Source of the DNA: Pyropia yezoensis
Taxonomy: Eukaryota; Rhodophyta; Bangiophyceae; Bangiales; Bangiaceae
Length of the DNA: 64,000 bases
NCBI GenBank assembly: GCA_009829735.1
Contig: CM020619.1
Span: 23,585,554 to 23,649,553 of the forward strand
Reading direction: 5' to 3'
A model generated the notes under the pieces. That model saw only the letters and a program-made list of their open reading frames with translations. It was not told where the DNA came from and searched no databases. Positions 11,055 through 22,637 of the stretch are shown here, piece after piece. The position numbers and the translations under genes are program-made. The stretch's first letter is position 1. Each line of letters starts with the position of its first letter.

Positions 11055-12942
11055 ATGCCGCGTGCGAAGCGCCCTGCGACACCGATTGGCGGTGCCCGAA
11101 ATGCCGCACGCCGCCGCGTGGGCCTGCAGGCGACCAACCAGGCGGACCCGTCGCCGGGCACAGCAGGCGGGGAGCCGGAAAGCTTCGTAGTCGTCCCAGC
11201 GCCCGCTCCAAGCGGGAATGCTCAGGGCCACGCGGCCGTGGTGGCTGCGGGTGGCATGGGCACCACGCCCCGCCCCCCGGTGCAACGCATGTCGGCGCGT
11301 GCAGCCGGCCGCCGAAAGGGCAGGCAGGCGGCCCTCGGTAATGTACCGAGCGTGAATGGTGGCTCGTCCGCAGCCAATGTCAACGTCGCTCCTGTTCCGG
11401 GCTTGGTCGTGCGGCCCATGATGCCCGACACGGGTTCTTCTTCGTCGGCAGCGGGGTCACGCCGGACCCAGACTACTCTATCAACCGGCATTGCCGCTGC
11501 GGGCGTGGCTGCCGACGCAGCGGACTCTGCTGGTCTTCCGTCCATTGCCGGGGGATATTCTGGTGGCACAGCCCCTGGGGGGCCGTGGCGGCGGCGCCCT
11601 CTCAGCCTATCACGACCGCGCCGTCTGTTGGCATGGCGGGTTGCATTGGTGGGGCGGACGTGGTGGCCGTGCCCGTCCAGCCCGAAGCGCCGGCGCTGTC
11701 GAACGGCATGGCTGGTCCGGGTACTGCGGTGGCCGCGGGATGCGCACCATCAGCTCCCTCTGCCCCAGGGCCGTCGGGTGGCGCCGCGCGCCCGACCGCT
11801 GCATCCGCCTCGGTCGAGACGCCTACAACGCCGGCGTCTGCTGATCCCTCGAGTACCGCGCCGGGAACGCCCGCGCGGAGCACCACCGTCTTGACGGACG
11901 CAGTGGCCCGCGGCACGGGTCCGCTGTGCGCCCAGCTGAACGGCGTCACCCGTGCTCTTGAGGAGCTAACGGAGGCAGTCAACCAGCTGCGGTTGGGCCA
12001 CGAAGCCCTCGCGCGCGGCCATGAGCGCGTCATTCTTTCCATGGCTTTGATGCGCAGTGACAACGTCAAGGCGTTTGAGATTCTCGATTCAAGATGGACC
12101 TCCTGCGCGCATCCCCGGGCGTCGGCACGGCGACGCCGTCTGCGCTTAGTATCATCGAGAAGATCATGGAGATCAAGTGCCTAGTACGGGGCCACCAGGT
12201 TGAGCGAACGGGCAAGACGACGCGCAGCGGGGACGTCTGCCTCAGCGCTGCTCGTAGCTTGAAGGAGTACGTGTCGGTGACCGCCGGCTTCCTTGGGGTG
12301 GATGAGGCCGAGGCGTCGGACTGGCTGCAGTCTTACGTCGACATGCCGACGCGCAAGGACCCCTCTGTGGTGAAGCGCATTCGTCGGAGCGCTCCCGTTG
12401 CTCGCGTCAAGGCCCACTGCATCTACCAGTGGAAGGATATCGTCATTGCGGCGTACTTCGCGGCTATTGGGCTCCCCCGTGACGCTGTTGCGGCCCAGCA
12501 GGCTCTCCAGCTGCTCTCAGACATGGCCTACCTTCTTTCTGTGCGTGGTTTTCCAGCCATGCTTTGCGCCCTGGAAGCGCTGCTGCTGCACCAGGGTGCC
12601 GGCTTCCGCATTGTCGAGCCCATCTCGGCGGGTGACCGTAAGGTCATCCACTGCACGCTGGGTCACGTGGCCCTCGTAACCTCCTTTGTGCGCCACGTCC
12701 TGGAGGTGATAGCGGGCTTGCGACCGGCGCGCGGGGGGGTCGGGGAGGGTATCTTCGACGTATGGGTGCTGGAGCTTCCTCGCGTAGACGGCGTGCTCCC
12801 GCATGACGACGAGGAGCACGCTGGGCTGCGCCTTGTAGAAGGCACCGACCCCTGCCGCGGGCAGGTGCCGAAGGATGGTGAGGAGGGACCCGCCGACCTA
12901 GTTGAGCCTGCCGGTAACGGCAGTGGTGACGCTGACGTTTAA
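11055..12942 (+). pseudogene. Unknown protein, frame broken twice
   Basis: Three overlapping frames read as one protein of about 620 residues. An Ala/Gly/Pro/Ser-rich N-terminus starts MPRAKRPATPIGG. A predicted coiled coil follows (LEELTEAVNQLRLGHEAL, near 11960-12010). The C-terminal part is helical and well ordered (IIEKIMEIKCLVRGHQVERT to about 12720). One shift falls in a G run near 11578, the other near 12085-12093. Each needs one base, so sequencing error or a recent mutation would explain them. I do not recognise the family. The acidic tail (EEGPADLVEPAGNGSGDADV) ends at TAA. Confidence 0.5.
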
Positions 12943-13882
12943 GCGTCCCGTGTGTGAGTGGCGTGGGCGTTTGAAGGAGGCGTACGCCTTCGTGTCCTGT
13001 TTGAGAGGCGACGACCACGTCTTCTTCTTTGGGTCGTGGTCGCGCACCCTTGTTCACCCGCGCTCTATCTCTTGCCAGTGTGGTTTTTTTTGCCCTGCCG
13101 CGTGTCTGTGTCTTCGTCGTGAGTGTGTGTGTGCTGTGTTGTGTGCCATTCGGTGGGGCCGCCAGACTCTATCGGTAGGGCGCACGACGCTCTACCGGCA
13201 GGGACGGGCACCCCGCGCTGCTGGTAGAGGCCGGCACCGGACGCTAGCAGTAGGGGCCGGGGACGTTGTATTGACGGCTGCCGTACGGCAGACGCCCACA
13301 GGAGAGGTGTCTAGAGCGTGCTGGGGCGTGTGATTCTCATATAGAAGAGGCTCATGGGAACAGTGTTTTCATCGGGCTGGCGCACGTCATGCTCCCATAA
13401 AATATTGCCTTTCCATTGGTGGCACGGGACGTGATCAGGAGTGCATCTCGTGTTACCGTCTCCCGTGACGTCTCAGCTGAATCCGCATCAGGCCGTATCA
13501 ATTTCCCCTCACTGATGGGTTTCTCGTGGCGCTCAAGTTTGCGCTCGGATTACCCGAACTGAGCGCAGAAAGGCAATTGGTGACGATTGGGCAGGGCAGC
13601 GCGCTGCCCTGCCCAATACCGCGCCCCTTAGGCGCGCGGCAGGCAGGCGGTAGTAGCCCGTCTTTATGTGCCTTGGGTCGACCATTCTCTAAACAGTCGA
13701 CCACTCTACAGGGCCGTGAGCTGCGATCTGGCCACCCCGAGCGGCTCTTTTTCTCTCTTCCGAACGCCATGTTTTGCACGGACCGGAGCCTGTTCTCGGC
13801 CGACGCCCCGCCCTCCCGTAGGTACTAGTAGCCTCCTCCCTCACGCGTACTGTTCGACCGCATGCCTCACAACGCCGCACGC
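12943..13882. other. Intergenic region with palindrome, no supported gene
   Basis: It holds several GGTAG/CTACC motifs between 13160 and 13260 and the 32-bp palindrome at 13586-13617. No protein-like frame is recognisable. Confidence 0.45.
13586..13617. repeat. Perfect 32-bp palindrome, dispersed copy
   Basis: Identical over all 32 bases to the palindrome at 4560-4591, 9 kb away. The flanking CGCGCCCCTTAGGCGCG is related to the spacer next to the first copy. Identity inside the palindrome with divergence outside suggests a mobile or recently copied short element. Confidence 0.75.
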
Positions 13883-14150
13883 GGATGCATGGCGACTTGC
13901 CCCTCCCCATCCTCCCCCCTCCCTCTCCTCGCCTCCTCGTGCAGCCACCTGCAGGGGCAGGGTGTCCCCCGGCAACCGACGGCCGGATGCATGGCGACTT
14001 GCCCCTCCCCATCCTCCCCCCTCCCTCTCCTCGCCTCCTCGTGCAGCCACCTGCAGGGGACAGTGTCCCCCAGCAACCGACGGCCGGATGCATGGCGACT
14101 TGCCCCTCGCTATCCCCGCCTCCCTCTCCTCGCCTCCTCGTGCACGGATG
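13883..14150. repeat. Tandem repeat, ~101-bp unit, 2.6 copies
   Basis: Units starting GGATGCATGGCGACTTGCCC lie at 13883, 13985 and 14086, with few differences. Each carries a CTGCAGGGG block and a pyrimidine-rich block. The third copy is incomplete. Confidence 0.75.
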
Positions 14151-14576
14151 GTTTGTCGCGGCCCCCTCCTATGCAGCCTCCGAGTGGCCCCTAGGCTCCC
14201 CACGCGTCCCGCCTGACCAGAAAGAATGCCGCGCGCATGCGCCACCGTCCGCCGTCGTCACCTACCAGGAAACCTTTCACGACTTCTGCTCCTCCCGTCG
14301 CCCCCTCCAACGGTACTCCCCTCACCGCCTCGTCCACCATGTCTGTGCCTCGGAAGCGGGACCCCGAGGAACGTGCAAGAGGCATTGAGCGGGCCAAAGT
14401 GCGGCGCCTGGAGCGCAAGGCTGCCGCCGCGGCTCTGGCAAGACGACGAACGGCGGCCGTGGCCGTGACGACGCCGCCAACGACTTCGACCAGGCACCAC
14501 GTTCCAGTCCCTGGCTAGCAGCCATCCCGTCCCAGCCTCTGGCCGCCGCCCCCCGCCGCACTTTGGCCGCCCCCCC

Positions 14577-15010
14577 CCGACTTGACCCTGCGTTGGCGTC
14601 GTGAGTGCCCCCGCCAAGTGGGGTGGGTGGTGGAGTAGCTGGTCCTGCGCCCCCCCCTCGACTTGCCCCTGCGTTGGCGTGTGGTGTGCCCTCGCCAAGT
14701 GGGGTGGGGGGTGCGGTTGCTGGCCCAGCGCCCCCCCCCCGACTTGCCCCTACCCTGGCATGGGAAATGTGGCCATCCGATGGGGGGGGGGGTGCGGTTG
14801 CTGGTGCTGCCCCCCCTCCCCGACTTGCCCCTGCCCTGGCATGGGGGGCGCCGCCGTCCAGTGGGGTGGAGGGTGGGGTATCTCGTACTGCCACCCACCC
14901 CGGCTGTGTCTCAGCCCTTACGTGGGGGGCGCCGCCGTCCAGTGGGGTGGGGGTTGAGGTAGCGGTTGCTGTTGTCCCCCACCCCGGATATGCATCTGCC
15001 CTTACGTGGA
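14577..15010. repeat. Diverged tandem repeat, ~80-bp unit, about 6 copies
   Basis: A CCCCGACTTGCCCCTGC-like core recurs at about 14578, 14660, 14740, 14820, 14899 and 14982. It alternates with GGGGTGGGGGGTGCGGTTGC-like G-rich blocks. Apparent long open frames through it on both strands are a by-product of the repeat. Confidence 0.65.
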
Positions 15011-15074
15011 GGGCGCCGCCGCAAAGTGGGGTGGGGGGCGGGGTAGCTGTTGCTGCCCCCCCCTTCCCCCCCAA

Positions 15075-15650
15075 CCTCCCCGGCGGTGCTGACGTCGCTG
15101 CCAGCGGTGCCCCCCCCCCCCCCCCCGAACTCCCCGGCGGAGCTGATGTTGCTGCTGGCGGTGCTCTTCCCCCCCCCCCCGACCTCCCCGGCGGTGCTGA
15201 TGTCGCTGCCGGCGGTGCCCCCCTCCCCCCCCCCGACCTCCCCGGTGGTGCTGATGTCGCTGCCGGCGGTGCCCCCCCCCCCCCCCCGACCTTCCCGGCG
15301 GTGCTGATGTCGCTGCTGGCGGTGCCCCCCCCCCCCCCCCGACCTCCCCGGCGGTGCTGATGTCGCTGCTGGCGGTGCTCCCCCCCCCCCCCCGACCTCC
15401 CCGGCGGTGCTGATGTCGCTGCTGGCGGTGCTCCCCCCCCCCCCCCCGACCTCCCCGGCGGTGCTGATGTCGCTGCTGGCGGTGCTCCCCCCCCCCCCCC
15501 CGACCTCCTCTGCGGTGCTGATGTCGCTGCTGGCGGTGCTCCCCCCCCCCCCCCCGACCTCCCCGCCGGTGCTGATGTCGCTGCTGGCGGTGCTCCCCCC
15601 CTCCCCCCCGACCTCCCCGGCAGTGCTGATGTCGCTGCCGGCGGTGCGGC
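15075..15650. repeat. C-rich minisatellite, 53-54-bp unit, about 11 copies
   Basis: The core GGTGCTGATGTCGCTGCTGG recurs every 53-54 bases. A C tract of variable length (about 9-17) and a GACCTCCCCGGC block separate the copies. The minus strand therefore has regularly spaced G tracts that could form G-quadruplexes. The array ends about 30 bases before the nuclease-like frame at 15679. Confidence 0.8.
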
Positions 15651-15678
15651 CTCCCCTCGTCCCTCACCGTGTGTTCGC

Positions 15679-16734
15679 GTGCTATGTCCGGGGCCGTGGA
15701 GTGCGGTCGTGCATGGGCGCCGCGCGGAGGCGCTGTCTACATGCGAGGACTGGCACAGGTGGGTGAGCGGCGTCGCCCAGGCAGCTGTCGCGGAGCAGCG
15801 AGAGGTGCTTGAACGACAAGGGGAGGCGGCGGCGGTGGCCGACGCCAATGCGGCAGACCACGCCGCGGGGGCGGGATATACCGCATCGGTCTACCTGATC
15901 ATCAACGGCGACGGCGACACCTACGTGGGCCAAGCCGTGTACGCAAAGACGCGCGAGGCAGCATGCAACGCGCGCTTCCTCAGCCGCATGCACGGCGGGA
16001 AACCGAAGTTTGACAAGGACCTGGCGGCTGATGAGGCGGAGTCGCCTGGCACGTGGGTGCTTGTACCTCTCCTGGAGGTCAGCGAGGTCCGGGGTAAGGT
16101 CATCTTGCAGGCCATCGCTGATGCAATGGAGAACGCGGTTTGGCGCCGTGGTTTGTTGTGCGGTTGGTCTCTGCGCAACCGCAGCGCGCCGGCGCTCCGA
16201 GACGTGCACGGAGGCGCTGCGCGCGATGCCTCTTCATGGTCGGCGCAGCAGCAGGCACTTTTAGCACACCTGGCCGAGCACGGCGACGTCATCGTCGGAT
16301 CCGACGCGCATGACGCGCAGTACGGCCAGGGCAGGGCACTTGGCGCGGCTGTATATGCACTACGGCTCCGCGGGCCCACTCGCGTGGACCCGCTCCGGCG
16401 GGCGTGGCTGGATGCCCTCGGGTGGGACTGGCGCGTCACGCTGGACGCTGTGAGGGAGCGCAATGCGCACCAGCGGCACTGCAACCTCGTTGCCGATGTG
16501 ATCGCCTTTGTGCGCCGGCACGGCAGAGTGCCTGACGCGACGCGCGGAAGCAAGACCAACGCAGCGTACTACGCGGAACGTTTGCTGAGGAACTGGATGA
16601 CGAACATCACCAGAAGGGAGGGTTGGAGTGAGCCGCACGTAGCCGTTCTGGACGCGGCGTGGCGCGCGGCCACAAGAGGAAGTCGGTTCCCGCGTTCGTT
16701 GTTGTGGAAGCACGGCCTCCAGCCGAAAATATGA
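15679..16734 (+). CDS. GIY-YIG-like nuclease with helicase-associated-like C-terminus
   Basis: A 351-codon frame. Residues 71-74 (VYLI) and 82-84 (YVG in DTYVGQA) fit the GIY and YIG strands of GIY-YIG endonucleases. R92 and E151 (AMENAVWRRG) sit where the catalytic Arg and metal-binding Glu are expected. The C-terminal part (about 235-325) has a W...L...R...HG.VP...W pattern resembling the helicase-associated (HA) domain repeats of eukaryotic algae. Together they suggest a DNA-cutting protein of a mobile element or a repair enzyme. No ATG precedes the nuclease motif in this frame: it opens with GTG close to the minisatellite, so the true start or a 5' exon is unknown. Confidence 0.6.
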   Translation: MLCPGPWSAVVHGRRAEALSTCEDWHRWVSGVAQAAVAEQREVLERQGEAAAVADANAADHAAGAGYTASVYLIINGDGDTYVGQAVYAKTREAACNARFLSRMHGGKPKFDKDLAADEAESPGTWVLVPLLEVSEVRGKVILQAIADAMENAVWRRGLLCGWSLRNRSAPALRDVHGGAARDASSWSAQQQALLAHLAEHGDVIVGSDAHDAQYGQGRALGAAVYALRLRGPTRVDPLRRAWLDALGWDWRVTLDAVRERNAHQRHCNLVADVIAFVRRHGRVPDATRGSKTNAAYYAERLLRNWMTNITRREGWSEPHVAVLDAAWRAATRGSRFPRSLLWKHGLQPKI

Positions 16735-16739
16735 CGGAG

Positions 16740-18620
16740 GAGCACATCTGCCCGGCGGCGGCGGTGGCGGCCGCCACCGCCTCGGCGGGGGTGGCCGGGA
16801 CCACCCCCGGCGGCGCCGCCGCGGCGGCCGCATGGCGCCACGCCACCATTGCGGGGGCGGCAGCGACAGCGGCGGCGGTGGGGGCGGGGGCGGCGGCGCC
16901 GGCGGCGGGTGGGGGGAGGGGGAGGTCTGCCCCCACCACTGCGTCAGCTGCTGGGGTGCACCAGAGGGCGTCGGCGGCGGTGGTGATGGTGGTGACCACG
17001 ACGGTAATGGTGTACGAGGTGTTGGCTATGACGGCGTTGGCGACGGTGGTGGTGGTGGTGGTGGTGGGGGTGGTGGGGGTGGGGGGGGGCGGGGACGTAG
17101 GTTGCCTCGTGGCCTGTCGGCCGCCTTGGCTGCTGATGTCGGGGCAGACGCGCCCCGAGGCGCACGGCGCCGCGTGACGGCGGTGAGGGGGGGATGGCGC
17201 GGCGGCAGTGGCGGCGGCAGCCGCGGGGGAGGCAGTGCCGACGGAGGCGGCCGGCGTTCGTCCGCCGGCGGCGTGGGGCCCCCATCAGGGGGCCCGCTGA
17301 CGTTGCCGGGACTGGCCGCCGCCGCCGCAGCCGCCGCCGCCGCCGCTGCCGTTGCCGCCGACCCTGTCTCGCCCGCGGCTGGCGCCGCAGCCGCGGCCTC
17401 CCTCACGTCCGCCGCTGGTGGAGCGCCGCCGTCCGCTCCGGCGGGGGTACACCGACGGTGGCTGCCGCCCCCCCCCCCGTCCCCCCCCGCCTCGCGCTCG
17501 GCGGAGCAGGCGGAACCGGCGGCGCCCGCCGCCGCAACAGCAACCGCCGCAGTAGCAATAGCAGCAGCAGCAGCCGCTGCGCTCGCCGCCCTCCCTCCTG
17601 TCCCGGCGGCGGCTCCCCTGCTCGCGGCTTCGCGCCCCCCCCCCCCCCCCACCGCGCAGCAGCCTGCCCGGCGTGTTGCCGTCGCGCAGGCTGGCGGCGA
17701 CACAGGCCGCCGCGTGGCCGACGGCGCGTGGGCGGCCGCCGCTGCGGGCGCGGCGGCCGCGTGGGAGCAAGCACAGGTGGAGCGCCTGGCCGCTGCCACT
17801 ACGGCGGCCGCGGCGGTGACGGCAACGACGGCGGTGGCGGCGGCGGCGTCGGCGGAAGCGGCGGCAGCTGCGGGAGCGGGGGGGGGGGGGGGGGGGGGGG
17901 GGGTGGCGGCAGCGTTGGCGCCTGCTGGGGTGGAGAGGGGAGGAAGGCGGGGAGGAGGTTGGGGGGAGGGGGAGGTTACCACATCCACCGACGCCTTGTC
18001 GGCAACGGCTTCTTCAACGGCAACCGCAGGGCGGGAGGTGCACGGCGCCCCATCGGCAGCCGCTGCGGGGCAGCAGCAAGACGGGGCTCAAGGTGGACGA
18101 GGGGGCACCCCTCTGGCTTCCACCGCTGCTCTTCCAGCACCCCTGTCACCACTGCCACCGTAATTGTTGCTTCCGGTGGCGCAGGCGCTGCCACGGGCGC
18201 CGCCGCCGCTGTCACTGCCACTGCTGCCGTCTGCGCCAGCAGCACGTTTGCCGGTCGACCACGGGGGGGAGAGTCGGGTGTCAACGCCAGTGGTCGCGCC
18301 AGGCGCGGGTGCGGCAGCGACGGCAGCGCCGCCGGTAGATGCCGCTCCGGCGACGACGGCGGTGTGTAGCACAATAGGTATCCACTGCACGTCCACTCTC
18401 AGGGAACACTCACCAAGGGGGATCGGCACCAACGTCACCGGGAGGCCAAGGATGCTGTCCTTGGAGCGCAAGCCACGGGACCACGATGGGAGCCCAAATG
18501 GGAGGGGTTTGTTGTTTTACCTTGGCCGGCGGTGGATTCGCCGCCGGCCCCCTCGTTATAAACCCTCGGAGACACTACTAACTACCCTCCACCCCAAGAT
18601 GCAAGTCCCTCTGGTCATAC
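16740..18620. other. Low-complexity GC-rich region
   Basis: GCC/GCG/GGC trinucleotide tracts and G or C runs (for example about 17879-17902) keep several frames open on both strands. The translations are poly-Ala, poly-Gly or poly-Pro without domains. A perfect 9-bp inverted repeat lies at 18524-18532/18541-18549. I cannot support a gene here. Confidence 0.45.
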
Positions 18621-19195
18621 GTAACTTGTAGATACCGTGACCAGTACGGACTCCCAAATTGAAAGTTAAGGGTTAGAAGTAGCCCCCCTAATATAGGTCA
18701 CAATACGGCCAACCATATTGCTACATATCCCCCCCTTAGATTCGGCCCGTCCTCGGGTCGAGTTGCATTCGGGTTTCCGAATGTAAGTGGGTCGCGTGAC
18801 CGTTTACCAGTCGGGTGGGGCTTTGCGCCCTGTCGCGACAGACACCCCTTTTCGAGGTTGTCTGAGGGGGGTGCCCCCGTTTGTGTGGTACACACACGAT
18901 CCGTTTTCCAGACCATTGCATTCTCGATGCGGGTTTCTGTTCACGACCCCCGTTTCCGAGGGGTGGTGCAAGCGGATCTGCCACCAGGCGTCTCGTGGTA
19001 GGGGGGCCCCTCTCGCGGGACGACTGAGTGGGTGGCGGGGGCTGCCCGCGTTGCGTGGGGGCGGTTGGGGGTGACCCCCCTTGATTACCCCGTGTGGGGG
19101 GGGCGTGGCCCCGATCCATGTGCCTGGGTGGAGCGTCCTCGTAGCTCGGCTGGCGCGGGTCGTCCCGCGCTGCCGTATCGCTCGTGCTGAGCTGT

Positions 19196-19208
19196 GGGGT
19201 TATAAGCG
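19196..19208 (+). promoter_or_regulatory. Possible TATA box of the 19314 gene
   Basis: GGTTATAAGCG lies about 110 bases before the ATG at 19314, in otherwise GC-rich DNA. This is a composition-based guess. Confidence 0.3.
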
Positions 19209-19313
19209 CGGGTGCCCGCGCTTCCCTAGCTCGTCCGCGCGAGCGTTCCTTGTACCGGGTCGAGCCGGCTGCGGCTTTTTGGCACGGGGCGCCCCTGCTA
19301 CCCCGGCTCCACC

Positions 19314-21686
19314 ATGTCGGACCCCCAGGGACCCGGGGGCGAGGACGACCTCCTGCTTGAGGAGGAGGAGGAGGTGATGCAAGACGACGTTCCCGTCTCT
19401 GCCACCGCTGCCGAGTGCTTCTTGGCGAGCTCGTCGGAGGACGAAGGCGACCGGGTAGCCGTTCGTGTGGCCCCGGAAGGCGCGCCAGGCGGATTGTCGT
19501 CCGTGTGCAGCGGCACGACGGCTCCGTCGGGTGGCGGTCAACCGCATGTAGCGGCTGCCCCTACTCCTACTCCTCCGGCGACCCGGATAGCTCCTGCCGC
19601 CGGTGCCGGCGGGGCTCTACCTGAAGACGGCGCAGCCGGTGTGTCGGGCGGTCGCGGTGGCACTCCGGCCGGGACGGCGGGTCAAGACGGCGCGGGTGCC
19701 CGCCCGGTTGGTGGTATGTCCGTGGGTGCGGGTAACGGGTCTGCCCCCTCCGTTCCCGTGGTGCCCACGTCGGGCCCGGGTGGCGGCGATGCTCTGCTCG
19801 CCGTGCCGCGGGCGATTGGTGGTCAAGACGTGTCTTCCCCGATGGCGGTGGACTCCGGGAGCTACTCCGGGCGGGCGCCCGCCCTTCTTCTTCCTCCTCG
19901 GCCCCGTGCGCCTACGGCACCGGCCCATTTGCCGGTGGGGCTTCCCCTGGCGCCCCCGATTCTTCTTGGTCCTGCCCGGGTTGCCCCGTTGAGTGGCGGC
20001 GTCGCCTTGGTGGCGGGTCAACCCTCTATGTCGATGTCCGACTTGGTGGCTCGGGTTCGAGGCCCCACCGTGCAGGAGTCCATGGACTCCGCTGGGCGGA
20101 TGAGGGTGGACTTTCACCAGCCGCGTCACCGTGGAGGGTCCTCCCGGCGTGTCAAGTTGGACCCGAGTTGGGAGCGGGAGTTGGTGCGGCTGGTCAACCA
20201 GCCGAACGCGGTCCGGGTGGAACATCATTGGGTCCTGAGTCAGCCGGACGAACGGCATGCGCAGCTCTGGCGCACCCGGGTGGGGCGGGGTGAAGTCTCC
20301 ATCGACCCCGCCTTCGGGGTATGCGACTTGGTTGCCCCCGCGTTGCCGCGGGAGGTTGACTACCCGGCTAGTGCTCGGGGGGTTGCGGCGGCGGCGGAGC
20401 CGGTGGCATTTGGGGAGACGGTGGGCGATACCGGCCGGTATCCCGGGTTTGAGTACTTCCCGGGAGTATCCCCGCATCTGACGTTGACGGCTCCATACCC
20501 GCCTATGGCGGGGTTGAAGTCGGCGTCTAGCTGGCGACGCAACCATGGTGTCATGGCGGATGCGTCCCGCGCCGATATAACGTGTGCGTTGGAGACCGGT
20601 AACGGTCGCGCGCCGGTGTACACTCCCGTGCGCCCGCCTCTGTGGCAGGAGGGGTAGGAACCCGCCCCTGCTTTCCGGTTTGACACCGGCTCCTGTCTCC
20701 GATTTTTCGGGAGTGTGTTGGCATCTCGGCCGGTCCACCCGTTGCAGGGGACCTTCACCCTTGAGGTTACCCTCGGGCAGGCTTCCTCCTTCTTGCGGTC
20801 CGTCCGCCGGCAGGGGCGCCTGTTTCATCTTCCGACGGGTGTCCGTCGGCATATCGGGCAGCTGGGCGTAGACATGATAGCTGCCAAGACCGGGTTGGCC
20901 CGGGAGTTCGAGGCCCTGCTGGCCGTTCACGATGCCGTGAACTGGGCTGGGGTGTTGACCCTTCCCCCGTACCGGGACCCGCAGGCTGGGGCTGCCCCCT
21001 TGCCTCGTCACTCGTTGCGTATCCGGCGTACTCAGCCGGGTGAGCCCAACTGCCGTGGGTGGGCGTCCACCGAGGCTGCTCCTGACCTGGGTATTCCAAT
21101 GGTTATCCATGACCCTCTTCAGATCCTCGCCCCGTGGTTCGGTAACCCGATACCGATGGCGGTTGGCCGCCGTCCCCAAGAGTGGGACTCTGCGGGTGGG
21201 GAGCGTGAGGTGTCCCGTCGTCGGGCGGAGCCCCGCCGGGTTTACGGTGGAGCCCCTTCAGTGGGGTCCTACCGGGCCTCGTATCAGGCGCCACCAGCTC
21301 CGGTGGTAGCCGTGTTGCCTCCGGTGGCTCGTCTGGCTGCGCCAGTGTCACCTTCCGCCCCTGTCATGCGTGACGGGGGTCCCCGACTATGGTACGAGGG
21401 CGTTGACGCCCTCATTGCCCACGAGATGCGGGAGGGTCTCTCTGTTAGCTGGGGGGATATCCCCCAAGGTGCTGCGCTGGTCGGTTCTGCGCGTTGCTTT
21501 GGTGGCGTGTTGGACCGCCTCCAGACAGCTCTGGTCGACGTGGAGGCTGGCCGCAGCACCCTCGTCCAGCTATGCACCGAGGTAACTCGGGCGATTGACC
21601 GTCGCGAGATTGCCGACCGGTGGAGCATGGAGGTGTACGCGTTTACGCGTGAGTGGCCTCCCTCGGGCAGTGGGTCTACCCACTGA
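19314..21686 (+). CDS. Unknown protein A, one in-frame TAG
   Basis: One frame of 791 codons broken only by TAG at 20655-20657. The N-terminus is acidic (LLLEEEEEVMQDDV), followed by a Gly/Pro/Ala-rich linker to about residue 230. Ordered segments follow, including WERELVRLVNQP and YPGFEYFPGVSPHL. After the stop comes an ordered domain (GRLFHLPTGVRRHIGQLGVD), a second Pro-rich linker, and a C-terminal helical domain (VLDRLQTALVDVEAGRST). The last domain aligns by eye with the end of protein B at 22638-24755. I do not recognise the family. Both proteins lie beside gypsy remnants on the opposite strand and may be element-borne. The stop could be a mutation or a readthrough site. Confidence 0.5.
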
Positions 21687-22637
21687 GGAGTGCTATTGTT
21701 TGTGAGGGAGAGGGATCCGGTGACCCTTATGGTGGCCGGGTAGTAGTGAGTATAAACTCATCCCCCGCTGGGGCGTTTACATGATACCGATGCCTGCCTT
21801 TGGGGAGTACCCCGTCTGACTTAGCCGTGGCCTGCCTCGGTTCTTTCTCACGCCCCTCAACCCATCCTGGTTGGTTAATACTCATGAATGTTGTGGTATA
21901 AAACTCGATCCTCTCAGACACGTGTCAATATCCCTCGGGGGAAAGGGACAGGTAACACAGAAGGGGGAACTACGAGAATGGTATACCTGTTGCCTCACGT
22001 GCCTGCTCGCAGAGCAAACAGATACGCACGGTAGTGCACACGGGGAAGAGGAAAGCAAACGCGCAGTTGTCTTTTTCCTGAGGGCGCGGGCCAAGGGCGC
22101 CTCGCTGTCCCTCTTAACGTGCATCTGGGGGAGCCTCAGCACGTTGGCCAGGTAGCCCCCCCATAACCCCGAGTGGCCCCGACCCGAGTCTAACCTCGTC
22201 AGGTCCGGGGCCACTATCACTACTAATTCTAGTCCCACTCACTAATCTCACACTCAATTTCTCTCAAATCAAGTCCCTCACAAGTATGCAAAAACCCATC
22301 AGAAATCCCTCTCTCACGTAGTCCACCGCATCCCAGTGCCGGGCACGGGCCACGGCCGCCAACCATCACCACACGGCGGGCGTGTTCTGGCACCTGGTGC
22401 CCTCTCGTTGTAGTCCCGGGTCGGCGCCAAGTCGGGGCCAGGGATGCTACATAGCTCCCTCCCTAGTCCGGCACGTCCTCGGGCCGAACCAGGTGCCACC
22501 GTGCACAGCCTCGAGCACGTCCACACCGGTGCCGAGGTCGAGCGTCTTCACCCCGGTCACGATCACCTGCTCCGATTCTGTCCCCCCCCCCTCTCTCCTT
22601 CACCTTGGCCATCTCGTTCCCCCGGAGTCTGGACGTC
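21687..22637. other. Spacer with possible LTR remnant
   Basis: AT-richer than the surrounding DNA. A boundary motif, GCTACATAG then CCCTCCC then CGTCCTCGGGCCGA at about 22448-22485, resembles GCTACATA then CCCCCCC then CGTCCTCGGGTCGA at 18718-18760. Both could be the end of an LTR plus polypurine tract of minus-strand retrotransposons. No paired LTR was found, so this is unproven. Confidence 0.3.

Noticed and set aside
15075..15650. CRISPR-like regular array
   Set aside because: Units are contiguous tandem copies without unique spacers, and the setting is eukaryotic with no cas genes.
14322..15848. 508-codon minus-strand frame over the minisatellites
   Set aside because: It is a direct product of a 54-bp repeat without stops (Ala/Pro/Gly and Arg/Gly/His periodic sequence); no domain or start context.
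16832..18163. 443-codon Ala/Gly/Pro frame and its antisense partner
   Set aside because: GCC/GCG trinucleotide expansions keep both strands open; there is no ordered segment to support coding.
18524..18549. Perfect 9-bp inverted repeat as a rho-independent terminator
   Set aside because: Bacterial-type termination is not expected in nuclear DNA and no U tract follows; it is noted only as a hairpin.
18718..18760. Definite LTR end and polypurine tract of another retrotransposon
   Set aside because: The motif resembles one at 22448-22485, but no matching second LTR or target duplication could be found for either.
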